Shown piece by piece: positions 11,270 to 21,565 of a DNA stretch of 64,000 bases (positions are counted from its first letter, which is position 1; each line of letters opens with the position of its first letter). The stretch comes from Luidia sarsii. Taxonomy: Eukaryota; Echinodermata; Asteroidea; Paxillosida; Luidiidae. The stretch spans positions 17,124,851 to 17,188,850 of the forward strand of contig OX465109.1 in NCBI GenBank assembly GCA_949987565.1, given 5' to 3'. The notes beneath the pieces were generated by a model. The model saw only the letters and a program-made list of their open reading frames with translations, did no database searches and was not told the origin of the DNA. A program made the translations under genes and the position numbers.

Positions 11270-12165
11270 GAGATGGAGGGGAGGGGAGGGAGGGAGGAGA
11301 GGGGAGGGAAGGAGAGGATGGGAGGGAGTTAGAGGGAGGTGTAGGAGGGATAAAGGAGGGATGGGAGGGTGGGGTTGGGAGGAAGGGAGGAGATTCGAGA
11401 GAGGGAGAAGTGGGAGGGGGAAGGGATGGGAAGGAGGCAGAGGGAGGGATGGAAGAGAGGGAGGGGTAGGATGGATAAAGAGGGGGTGAGAGGGAGGGGT
11501 TGGGAGGGAGGGAGGGGATGGGAGGAAGGGAGGAGATTGGAGAGAGGGAGAAGAGGGTGGGAGAGAAGGGATGGGAAGGGGGCAGAGGGAGGGATGGAAG
11601 AGAGGGAGGTGTAGGAGGTATAGAGAGGGGTGGGAAGGAGGGGATGGAGGGAGGAGATGGGAGAGAGGGAGGAGAGGGGTGGGAGGGAGGGGATGGGAAA
11701 AAGGCAGAGGGAGGGGTTGGGAGGGAGGGAGGTGTAGGAGGGATAAAGAGGGGGGAGGGATGGAGGGGTTGGGAGGGATGGAGGGGGAGATGGGAGAGAG
11801 GGAGGAGATGGGAGAGAGGGAGGAGAAGGGTGTGAGGGGATGGGATGGGAAAAAGGCAGAGGGAGGGGTGGAAGGGAGGGAGGTGTAGGAGGGATAAAGA
11901 GGGGTTGGGAGGGAGGGAGGGAGAGATTGGAGAGAGGGAGGAGATGGGAGAGAGGGAGGAGAGGGGTGGGAGGGAGAGCATGGGAGGGTGAGGGAGGGGT
12001 GGAAGGGGGGAGGTACTGTATAGGAAGGAAGAGGTGGGAAGGAAGGGGGTGTGAGGGAGGCAGTGGATGGGAGGGAGGCAGGGGATGGGAGGGAGAGGGA
12101 GGGAGAGGGAGGGGAATGGAAGGGATGGAGGTATAGGAGGGAGAGAGATGGAAAGCGAGGGAGGG
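11270..12165 (+). repeat. Purine-rich minisatellite, second locus
   Basis: The same family as 4,700-5,265. The landmark 'gg(a/g)(a/g)aaaggcagaggga' or its 'gggaaggaggcagagg' variant recurs near 11,430, 11,574, 11,697 and 11,850, with 'gaggtgtaggagggataaag' between. Purines are on the + strand. The 310-334-residue Ser/Pro/Leu frames on the minus strand are repeat artefacts. Confidence 0.9.
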
Positions 12166-13190
12166 TGGTGCATGATTGCATCTTATTTCCACGGCGTGTA
12201 CCCGGTCAGCAACCGGTAGCCTCCGCCGCTCCTTGTTGCGTGCATAAACCAAGACACGCTTCACACGCGGCCCTCCGTTTAAGTTATTCACGCCGCCCGA
12301 TGTCCTTCGTTTGTTTCCTTTGTGACGGACCATCGGCAGTAGTCATCGACTCGAAAAGAGCCTCGCTTCCCGAAGTGTCTTGCGTAAGCATTTATTCATT
12401 GAGTTTTTATTATAGAGTCTTGTCTCTTCACGCTGCTCCGCCTCAAATTAGCAGTACTATAATATGATTGATTGTACAGCGTCGATCCAGGATCGTGTTT
12501 TTTTCTTACTAGATGCCTTCCCCCCGAATCCTGGTGATGACATATCTGGCGATGACGTATCTGTCGGTTCCTTTTTTTTCTACGATCCGTCCTGATGTCT
12601 TAACGCTCTGATTATAGTAACCATAGTTACCATACGGGGCTCTTTGATATTTTCTTTTGTGGTTGCATCACGCGACCCATCCAAGTGGACGGGGGAAAAA
12701 ATTGTTGAACCTTCGCGTAACGAAGTCGCTTTCACTCGACCTGCGGGAACCATTTTGGGTGGGAGCCGTCATAATCGTAGTCGGCGACGAGAAATCCCGC
12801 CATTTCCTCGTGCAAACACGACTTCAGAACGAGAGTTCCTCGGCCCAAGGTCGCCATGCCGGTGGGACGAATAACCGCAAGCAATTTACATGCAAAAAAA
12901 TGTTGCCGTACTTCTACCGCGGACTCCCACCCCTCTCCCGTCCTCGTGTTTCAATGTCCCTGAGCTGAGCAAACTCCCCTGAAACTGAAAGGTAAACATT
13001 TGTTCTTTAGTTCGCGAGCAATTCCGAGAATGGTTATCCTGTAAGGTGACTGATTTCTCTACGTGCCTGGCGGGTCTATTGCGTATAGTTGACAGCGAGC
13101 AACTAAACCAAAAATGTCTTTGAGCACTGGTTGTCAGCCGGCCGACAGATGCTCGAACTCAACTCATGGCTCTTTATAATATACACGAAT
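12166..13190. other. No gene seen
   Basis: Unique-looking DNA with a short inverted repeat 'gtaaccatagttac' at about 12,618. No supported exon. Confidence 0.4.
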
Positions 13191-13410
13191 CAGGCTCGGG
13201 CTCAGGCTTCGTCTCCGTCTGACGAAGCCGTGAACACCCAGCTTGTGGTGTGTTGCCGAATGTTGAGAGTTTGTTGCCTTGATATATATAAGTACGGTGT
13301 ATTCACCGAGAAACTGGGAGACAATCGCTTGTTTCTAGATGTCTGTGACATTGTAACGAAATATGACCGAAGCCTCATAAAACCTTCATTTCGTAAACGC
13401 CTATAGGATC
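13191..13410 (+). mobile_element. Family D MITE-like element
   Basis: The left end carries 'caggctcgggctcaggcttcg' and the right end 'gaccgaagcctcataaaacc'. Compared with the reversed copies at 20.1 and 21.0 kb these ends form an imperfect terminal inverted repeat around GGCTCGGGCT and AGGCTTCG. The middle carries 'gtattcaccgag' and 'gcttgtttctagatg'. Noncoding. Confidence 0.65.
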
Positions 13411-13730
13411 ACCCAGCCAACCAAGACCCTCACTGTTGGTTCATGCTATTAAAGCGAGGGCAGAGTGGAGCACCATCCAATCCCAATCGACATCGCATCC
13501 GCAATGTGGTTGGTAAAGCCTAGTTTAAGGCCCTTCATTTCGTGAACGGCCTATTTTCCCACAATCCTCACGGTCGGCAGCTTTGGATTCTTCTGCCTCT
13601 TGCTGCATGGGTGGGGCTGCTGCCGTTGCTGCTGTCTCCGGTTGTTGTCGATCGCCCGACGAATCGGCCACCAGGGCCACCCGCTGGGGGGGGGGGGGGT
13701 CGGTCTTAAACTTGAGCCCCAACATTGCTT

Positions 13731-13955
13731 TAAAGCCCCTACATAACATTGGTCGAGGTCAAAGAATAGCATCCACAAGTTGTCTGATCCAACATATGCA
13801 TGAAATAGCACACCTCTGAAAATTTCAGCTCAATCCGCCAACCGAGTCTCGAGAAAATCGCGAAAACAGCTTCATTTGTTTCGTGAAAATGCAGCATTCA
13901 ACGCCGTACTGTTCCGAAAGAAGTTTAGATCTCGGTGAGACGTAAACGACCAAGG
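13731..13955 (+). mobile_element. Family B MITE, left half
   Basis: Starts with the terminal repeat 'aaagcccctacataacattgg' and continues through 'tcaaagaatagcatcc', 'tgtctgatccaacatatgc' and 'tcagctcaatccgccaacc' to 'ctcggtgagacgtaaacga'. The right half seen at 43.7-43.9 kb is missing. Confidence 0.8.
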
Positions 13956-13994
13956 CTCTGGCTGAGGCTCCGGCTATGTCTCTAGTTCTTTCAT

Positions 13995-14186
13995 CCTAAT
14001 GCTTTGCACCTCCCGCACAGGACACACACTGTATACCGCAATTTGCCACAGTGCCCACAGGGGTGTAGGCTCACATACCACAGGACACCACAAAAACCCC
14101 GCTGTGGAATGTCCTGGTGCATGGCCCTTATCCTCCCACAGGAAAAACTATGTGTGGTTATTATTGTGGTTCCAATGCCGGTTAGG
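13995..14186 (+). mobile_element. Family E MITE-like element
   Basis: A 192-bp unit beginning 'cctaatgctttgcacctcc' and ending 'ccaatgccggttagg', so the outermost CCTAA/TTAGG are inverted. A second copy, reversed and with an internal insertion, lies at 21,163-21,478 and has the same boundaries. The inside holds repeated 'taccacagga' / 'tcccacagga' blocks. Noncoding. Confidence 0.7.
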
Positions 14187-14282
14187 GAGTACAAGACATG
14201 AAAACGGGAGGCCAAAGAACGCAAAGAACGCCACCATCTATAAGGCAAAGACTAGTTGATTATTTTGGGAAGGCCGCCATCT

Positions 14283-14390
14283 AATGGCCGGATAGCTTAG
14301 CTGGTAAGAGCTCACTGCTATACTCAAAACCGGAGGTCTCGTGTTCAAGTCCCACTTCAGTCAAAGTTTTCTTAGCATTTTTTGGGGGGG
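14283..14390 (+). mobile_element. tRNA-derived SINE (type beta)
   Basis: The A box 'tagcttagctgg' fits the Pol III consensus, the B box is 'gtgttcaagtccc', and the body is 'gtcaaagttttcttagc' followed by 'attttttgg'. The 5' and 3' acceptor sequences do not pair, so this is a SINE and not a tRNA gene. Confidence 0.7.
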
Positions 14391-15243
14391 TTTAATTTTC
14401 TAATCTTCCAAAATCAGACACATCTGCCGTCGAAATTTGAGCCAGCCTTTGGCTTTCTGCACTCTACGACGCTATTGACTTATTTTTCCCGGGAGATATT
14501 CGTCTGATATACGGCGCGATAATCAGAGTAAGGGGTCGTCTATATTTTCTTTTCTTCTTCTGACAAGCCGTCGCAAGTGTGCAGGCTCCTCTGGGAAAAT
14601 CAGCTGTCGAAACCATAACCTCCCTGGAACAAGGCGACGACCCAAAAAAAAAAATAATATATAAATTTATACATCATCCAGATTTTGGAGACATAGTTTA
14701 AAATCTAGTCGTCATGGCAACTTGATGATTCTCCATCACTCCCGAGATGCTGGCTTTCATTAAACTCCGCCCGTAAATCTTCTGATTTATAGGGGACGCC
14801 TGGAGTCTTGTCGGCTTGAATTATTCAAGCCAAAGTCAACGAGATCTTTCCAGCATTTGAGTTATCGTTCATGTGGTTTTTTTTTTGCATTCTGCATGTG
14901 GGGTGTGTGTGTGTGGGTGTGTGTTTTTTTGTCTCTTATTCACGGGATGCTTTAGCTCCGAACGTGTTTCGACTCCGTGATTGGAGGGACGAAGATTCGT
15001 GTCCGAGGGCTGGGATGCATCCTGTATAATTATATCATGCGCTTCCATCGTCTTATTTATAGGAGACAAGACATATAGAGGACTTTAAGATGTGCATTCG
15101 TGGATCATGAAATCTCTGCAATAAAGAATTTACACTAGAGCTCCTTTCGATCCTACCAGCCTATATACCAGGACCTGAAACTTCAGGGTTTTAATTGTAG
15201 TCCTTTGTGACAGTACACTCATTGAGTAGCACCACACAAACCC
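14391..15243. other. No gene seen
   Basis: Contains a GT-rich run near 14,898-14,925 and A/T-rich unique DNA. No supported exon. Confidence 0.4.
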
Positions 15244-15861
15244 TATAGACCCGTCTTCGATGACGTCACGGTTTTGTTTATCGGCCATCTTGGATTACAC
15301 ACATGAGCACGTCACCGCCGTTACTAAGTCAGCTGTGCATACAAACAACTCCACATGCACGGCGGCAAGTTTTGAACTCGTCGTAGTTGTACTACTACTA
15401 CTGCTTTTTACTAGTATTAATTACCAATTGTGCCATGGAGGAATCTCTTTTTTTTCTCTCCGACGTTGTTGTACCATGGATTGGAGGTACTTGTTTTGTT
15501 GAAAGATGATTAACTTTTGCGCTGTCCTTGGCTGTGGAAGCAGGGGGATCGTGATAAGAAATCTTTCTATCGTTTACCAGCTGTACTGACAAGAGAAGGT
15601 GACGCAACTCGTACACTTTCGCTAAAAAGATGGACGAAATGGTTGTCGCGGGTTAATTGTGTACGGATCTATTCCAGCAATAAAGCCGAGAATGTCGAGA
15701 GAACTGTAATAAGCCGACCGTGCAGCATTCGTAATTCGCCATGATGACTAACGTAACGTTAAACGAACACAAACGTGCGAGCGAAAGCGTATGTGTGTAC
15801 TCCAAGATGGCGGATCTCGCTGTTTCTAGCAGCAACGTGACGTCAGTAAGAAGGGTCTATA
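15244..15861 (+). mobile_element. P-/Kolobok-like transposon remnant with THAP exon
   Basis: The ends are inverted: 'tatagaccc.tctt' with 'tgacgtcacg' and then 'catcttgga.tacacacat' on the left are matched by the reverse complement on the right (15,785-15,861). The arms are about 65-75 bp with some mismatches. Between them lies a degenerate THAP zinc-finger coding segment. THAP domains are found in P-element and Kolobok transposases, so this looks like a non-autonomous deletion derivative of such a transposon. The target-site duplication is not clear, so the superfamily is not settled. Confidence 0.65.
15507..15744 (+). pseudogene. THAP-type zinc finger, frameshifted
   Basis: THAP domains are C2CH zinc-binding DNA-binding modules, used by P-type transposases and by host proteins. 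The frame starts MINFCAVLGCGSR at 15,507, then a run of five G breaks the frame by one base, and the next frame continues DRDKKSFYRLPA and RWTKWLSRV. The first two Cys (C-x4-C), the S-F-Y-R-L-P block and the conserved Trp are all in the expected order. Further on, 'PCSIRNS' sits where the family has C-x2-H-F, so the His ligand appears replaced by Arg and the Phe is lost. No transposase catalytic region follows before the right inverted repeat. With a frameshift and a missing ligand it is very likely dead. A host THAP exon is the alternative, made unlikely by the flanking inverted repeats. Confidence 0.7.
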
Positions 15862-18584
15862 CACAACTGGTATCCTGCTTGAGCGTGTATATATAGTGCA
15901 ATGTATTTCCGTGTTGCCAATGAATTGTCTGCCTCAAATCGTGCTGGCTATACGAAATTCCATGCTGGAAATGAGAGAGAGAGAAAAAAACCCCTACAAA
16001 TTCGACCTGAGGGCAGTTCCTTGATACCGTAGGAATGAGGCCACTGCGCCAGTAGAGACCCCGGTATATTGGCGTCGCGTTTCATGTCGTCAAATTGAAG
16101 CGATTACTCCTCGAGATTGATGTACAGTTCAGGGCGGGAAAGTCAGGGGTTACGGCAGGACCACGAACACGGTTTGGGGCACAGGCCGTGCGTTTTTGGG
16201 CCGCTGAAATGTCATTGGACACGATTGAACTCATCCAGTTGGCATTCTTGAATGACATTTTATGTTTATCTCGTCCAAATATCCCCAAAACCCTCCTCCC
16301 TAGCCCCCAGGCACAAAATAGAACCCCTGCACAGTGCAGTGGGAAACGGATAAACTGACACTCGTCATAATCCTGTAAAAAAAAAAAAAAAAAACTAATT
16401 AGGCTTAGGCCTAATATTTGTTTACTAATCATCAACACAAAACATGTTCAGGACTGGCAGGTGGTGAGGTAAGTCACCAGATCAGGACGATACATTTCAT
16501 TGAGTGGACAGGGTAGACCTGTCACATTTACAGTCATTGATGACATGATTATGAGTCTGGATATCATCACACGGACAGAGATGGGAGGGAGAGCCGTACA
16601 ATCTCGTGGGCCAACCTGGCGAAAATCGCCGCGATGTATTGTCGAAACACCCCGATACCTCGAAAACTCCAGCCCACGCCTTTCTGCAGAGTGAGTGACC
16701 GCGACGTCAATTAGATTCGACACAAATTATTACAAATTGGCCGACGTTAAAGGGGAATGAAACCCAGAGAAAGATGTCTACACTCGCAGTTCTACACTCG
16801 CGAGCTGAACGATGGTGTAATGCCAGGCATTTGGATGTCAAAATGCCAGCGGGAAAAAGCTGGGGAAATCTTTCCATGCAGTTCTCAACAAGGACAAGAG
16901 ACCTGAGTTGTTTAGGAAGTGGGCTGCGGCCATCAAAGTCAAAGAAATTTCTGAAAGTCGAGACTAGATCGAGACTATACGCAATCACCACGCTACAAAT
17001 CACATAATTTTAATAACTGTATATTCTCAACTTTGGAAATACTGTACGTTGCTTTGCGCATAGCTCACGCACGCCATTCCTCCGACCGTGTTGAGTGCGG
17101 GCCTTTTCCTGGTCCGTAAGCCGACCTGAGTGCAGCTTGTACGGATGCGTATACGGGCTCGTACACGTGTACGGACACAGACTGGTGTGTGTGGGATGGC
17201 AGGGGCGCGGCCTCCGTGCAGTGTATACGGCTTGGGTACGGCGTGGTATACGGTATAGTGCCGTTGTGCCGTGGTTTGAGTGCGCTTGGACCGTATATAT
17301 GCCCGGTGTCGTATACCGGGAGAAGGTTCGTCTTTCACAGCCCGTCAGTGAAGACAGCAATCGGCGCCCTGTCGGACGCAGTAGTGGACGTGAGGCAGCG
17401 AGCTGTCACAACACGCCACTTCCCCGATTCCCATCGTCGGGAATCTAAATATTATTGCTCCTCGGACAAAATGTTGACGGAGGCTCGTCCCTTCCATCCC
17501 AGTGGACCCACAGAACCCCTGCCCCTGCCGCGCATACACGGACAAATCTTATGCAGAACCCTTCGGAAGCAGCGGGTCGCATCTGTCCCTGCCAATATCT
17601 GCGTGCACGTCTAACTCTCGAGCGCAGCACTGTACAGTGCACAACCACAGGTACCACTTTTACATAGCCCAATAAGCGCCCAAAGTTTGGCTTAGGCGTG
17701 GAAAGCCTCGCCAAGTGCAGTCAGGGGGCCAATCTCGTATATTAAAAGCCGATTCAGCATGAAAATCTGCTCAGCAGGGAAAATCTCCCTCGTGTATTAG
17801 CAGGATTACAAAACGCGCAGTGACGTGAAGTTAGTTGTTTTCGTCTCGCATTCTACTCTTCTTCACTTGGCAAGTTGGCACGAAACAACGGTGAAGTTTG
17901 GGTTGGCTAAGTGATCCTATAACTTGTTGATGTGCGTAAGAAAAAAATATAGCCTCTAAGCTGCTCTGTGTTTTATGCAAAGCAACCGATTTACTGAGTA
18001 CATGACGCGCGCAATATCAAACGTCACGGAAATATGGTTGGTACTTCTAGGCCTTTTATTCTCCAAAACTCGGCTAAGGCTCAGGCTCCGGCTTTGACTT
18101 TCTTTTCTTTCGTCCATTTTAAATTACAAGGCCTGAAAATAGGAGAACAAGGGCCCTTGTTTCAGCTATAAGAACGTATTCGACTGATGCGTAGGTTTTT
18201 TTTCTTCTAATTAATTGATTTCCATGAAATTGAGTCCCGGTAACCTTGTTTTTTTCGCCCAAACGGAAAAAAATCCAGACTCCGTCTGTAAATTGGAATC
18301 AATCCAAAGTTTAACGAACCGAAGAAACGACAGACTGACAGACAGACAGACAGACGGACAAGATGCAAATCACTTGCCGACGAACGGCTCGTCGTAATCC
18401 CCCGGAAATTCAAAACCAGTTACGCGGGGATCTGTTACTATGACAACGAGCTGCGGGGGTAAAAACTGTGCTGGTCACTTTACATTGCCTCGCCACTCCT
18501 CACTCTCTGGTTGTTGTTTTTTGGGGTCTGTTTATATTTGACGGGAGTGCAATTTTGGAGCTGATGTTTCCTGAAAACTAAAAA
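15862..18584. other. No gene seen; large unannotated block
   Basis: I find no domain in any frame. Visible items are a 17-A run at 16,377-16,393, a TAC/GTA-rich stretch at 17,130-17,330 ('cgtatacgg' and similar), which creates open frames on both strands, a family-D-like fragment near 18,066-18,110, and a (GACA)n tract near 18,335-18,360. Confidence 0.4.
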
Positions 18585-18900
18585 CAATCTACATAAATTG
18601 AGGACCTGACGTTTTGATTCTAGCTGGTCATTTAAGTCGGTTAGCAGTTTGAATCATTTGGGGTATATTTTAACAAAGTGGGTAGCCGAGGATAGGGTGG
18701 GGTGGGGGCATGTTCTTTTACACCGGTGATATCTTCATAACCCGCTGTCTGGGCTTCGTCCAAAAAACCGGCGGAAGTATTTCTGAACAAAATGAAAACT
18801 GAGATTTGAAGGTTTTCATGGTGAGAATAATAGCAGGAGTAATAGGTTTTGCGGTGACACCACGTATAAGGTCCTCTTTTGTGAGTATTGAACAAAATAA
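18585..18900 (-). repeat. Degenerate composite of hairpin-1 and 88-bp unit
   Basis: Left part 'gacctgacgttttgattctagctgg' is a decayed hairpin-1 arm. Right part 'ttgaaggttttcatggtgag' and 'ttttgcggtgacaccacgtat' is the reverse of one unit of the array at 2.7-3.2 kb. The two repeats also lie together near 61.6 kb. Confidence 0.55.
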
Positions 18901-18904
18901 TGGC

Positions 18905-19015
18905 AAAGAAAAAAACGTTGACTGGACCTCCGCTTTTGCATACCAGCGCCCTTCCCATCTGAGCTATATATCCAGCCCGGTGTTATTCCCAAAATAATCG
19001 TCAACTGGTCTAAAC
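18905..19015 (-). mobile_element. tRNA-derived SINE (type beta)
   Basis: On the minus strand the order is A-box-like 'tagctcagatggga', anticodon-arm-like region, a weak B box, then the body 'gtcaacgtttttttc' and 'tttgccattattttg'. It adjoins the degenerate repeat on its left. Confidence 0.55.
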
Positions 19016-20064
19016 CAAAATAAGTGTCGAGAGATAAACATATGCAGCAGCGGCAGGCGAGGCGTCCGTGTGGGTCATTATGGCGCTAAACCCAGGAAGG
19101 CAGGTGCCTGAGAAGAACTTCAAGAAGAAGAAGAAGACGACGTATATAATAGCCGGGGTCTTGATAAGATGGATTGCCTGTAAATTGACAGCAACCCTTG
19201 GGCCGCAACCGTACTAAAACGGGGAGGATTTCGCCCTCTCATCGATAACCCATTTCTATAAATCTTGACTTCAGCGGCGCTTCGGACGCCGCGGGACACA
19301 AAGGTACGGGTTTTTTTTGTTTTCACGCGGACACGACCCGCACAATCGGTCCAGAAATCTGCACCCCAGAATCCCCTCCCCTTGCTTCCGTTGCCATCGG
19401 CGACCTATATCTATGGCCGGCTATTTTGTGGTTTTTTGTTGGGGGGTGGGCGATGCGAGTCTTGACCTTTTTTTTTTTTTACTCCACCCAGTCGGAGAAG
19501 AAATGAAGGCGGCCTATGCGGAGACGTATTTAGCCAACCTTTTTGAAACGCTGCCTTCTTCTGGGGGTGGTTCGCTTCCGGTCGGTCCGGCGTGAAGCAT
19601 TTTTCCAAGGCCGACTTTGATTGAAGGTCCGATCTTAATGGCTTTGGTAGCCACGTCGGGACAATCTGTAACCCTCATCCCCTTCCTCCTACTCCCCGGC
19701 CTTCTCCACCTCTCCCTCCTCCCCCTCCTCTCCTGAAGCTCGGCATTTAAGGCTCTTTAAGGGGGAAGTCACGTTCCAATTTCGATCGGGAACGTGACCG
19801 TATCATCCCCACACTGCCTGCCCTCCCCACCCCCCACTCGGCCAAGGCGGTGGGAGAGATGCCTAGGTATGATCATGGAGGTAGGGAGATGCTAGACGCG
19901 GTCGCATCGTGCACATTAATATTATCGACTGGCCGGTATGGATGAGAAATTGATTTGTAGGCAGAGGTCAGTAGAACAAGCTTTTGTTCCCCTCGAGAAC
20001 ACCTCCCTCCCTCCCCCCGGTTTAAACAGTGTCCTGCGTATGTGGCCGTTTACGGAATGGAACC
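19016..20064. other. No gene seen
   Basis: Contains GAA/AAG triplets near 19,110, poly-T near 19,470, a CCTCC-rich run near 19,690-19,735 and a 10-12-bp inverted repeat 'gtcacgttcc' / 'ggaacgtgac' at about 19,768-19,798. No exon supported. Confidence 0.4.
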
Positions 20065-20320
20065 TTATATAGGCTCGGGCTAAGACTGGGGCTTAGGCTT
20101 CGGTCATATATCTCTTATGTACGTGTTATGCCATTGGCATCTATAGAATTTGAAACAAGCGTTTGGCCCCATGCAGTTTCTCGGTGAACACTCGTGCGCT
20201 TTGTATCACGCCAGCACACCTTCGGCGATCGGCGACAAACCACAAGCTGGGTTTGTTCAGGTTTTTTTTTTCTGTCGGACGGAGACGAAGCCTGAGCCCG
20301 AGCCCGATCCGTGGCTTCGT
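20065..20320 (-). mobile_element. Family D MITE-like element
   Basis: Reverse-strand copy: 'acgaagcctgagcccgagcc' at the right is the left terminal repeat, and 'ggctcgggctaagactgggg' at the left is the right one. The core 'gaaacaagcg' and 'cagtttctcggtgaacac' match 13,290-13,350. Confidence 0.65.
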
Positions 20321-20959
20321 CAAGGACCTACCCAGGCTGCCTGGGAACCTTGTTATCGTGGAGACGAAGGGTAAAAGTAAACCGCTTATTATTCTGTACT
20401 GACCTGGTGTGCAAACACCACAGTCGAACGGGACGTACACCAGGGAACGAGGTTGATAAATATTAGCACGGGTTGAGTTGCCGCGTCGTTAGACACACTG
20501 CGACTGCGCAGTTGAACCTAAGTGTAAGACGGCCATAAGCGAAGCGCAATAATTATGGACATGCAGGCGTCTAGGAAAGTGGAAATTCGTGCCGAGCCAA
20601 TGTGTGGTTCAATGAGAATGTTCAGATCTTGCAGTTAGCAACGGTCATTTGGATCCGAGAAAGTTGTCTGACGTAATGGCTATTCCTTAAGCGTTGTAGC
20701 TAGTAATCGTAATTTGAAGGATCCTAATTCTTTTATATGAAGTGTTTAGAAAAAAAGAGTGTTGTCTTCGGTGAGTGTTTTTTTTATCCAAAATAAATCT
20801 AGATTTCCACCATTTGCGAAATGAAGGCATAGGTTTGGGGTTGGAATCAGTGCCGTACATCACCGTTATAGAATGTCTTATTAGTGCGCTGGCTTTTTGG
20901 CCGACGTTTCTACACTCTGCCCAGATCAGAAAGTAGCCCTCAAAATTCAGCGACGAGCC

Positions 20960-21565
20960 ATAGCATGTATTTTCAGGTGTTGTCAGACGAAGACGAAACC
21001 TGTACCCGAGCCTATGGCCGTATACGAAATGAAGGCTGATAAGGCTCGGGCTAATAGGCTTCGGTCTTATTTCTCTCACCCGCTAAAATGACACAGGCAT
21101 CTAGCACCAAGCGTTCGGCCACAGTTTCTTGGCGAATACTCTGTACTTATCAAGCCGACAGACCTAACCGGCATTGAAACCACAATTAACCACACATTGG
21201 ATTTTCCTGTGGGAGGATAAGGGCCATACACCACGACATACCACAGCGTTATTTGTGTGGTATCCTGTGGTATGTGAGCCTGCACCCCTTAGGCCACTGT
21301 GGTAAATTGCGGTATACATTTTTAATGCAATTTTTTTATAATACATGATTTTATTTGCCTGTACAGCGCATTTGAATATTTTTAAATAGAATTTGCGCTT
21401 AATAAATGTTTTTCATAATAAATATTAATAATACATACATACAGTGTGTGTCCTGTGCGGGAGGTGCAAAGCGTTAGGGTTCGGCGACAAACCACTACCT
21501 GGGTTTGTTGAGGTTTGGTCAGACTTAGACGAAGCCTGGGCCCGAGCCTGATCCGTGGATTCCTA
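20960..21565 (-). mobile_element. Family D element split by a family E insertion
   Basis: Family D sequence runs from about 20,960 to 21,162 ('ttcttggcgaatactctgtacttatcaa') and resumes at 21,479 ('ttcggcgacaaaccacta' to 'gaagcctgggcccgagcc'). In the intact copy at 20.1 kb these two parts are contiguous, so the intervening E element arrived later. Confidence 0.65.
21163..21478 (-). mobile_element. Family E element nested in family D
   Basis: Same outer boundaries (CCTAA...TTAGG) as the 192-bp copy at 13,995-14,186, but reversed. It is longer because about 120 bp of A/T-rich DNA (about 21,319-21,438) interrupts the 'gcggtataca' / 'cagtgtgtgtcctg' junction seen intact in the other copy. Confidence 0.7.

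Noticed and set aside
11195..12333. 310-334-codon Pro/Ser-rich frames on the minus strand
   Set aside because: Purine minisatellite artefact, shared with the second locus of the same repeat.
14283..14360. Possible tRNA gene with good A and B boxes
   Set aside because: The acceptor stem cannot form and the 3' body is shared with dispersed SINE copies.
14708..18447. RFX/X-box matches at 14,708-14,721 and 18,434-18,447
   Set aside because: Both fit the loose 14-bp consensus, but about two matches are expected by chance in 64 kb, and no promoter or exon is near.
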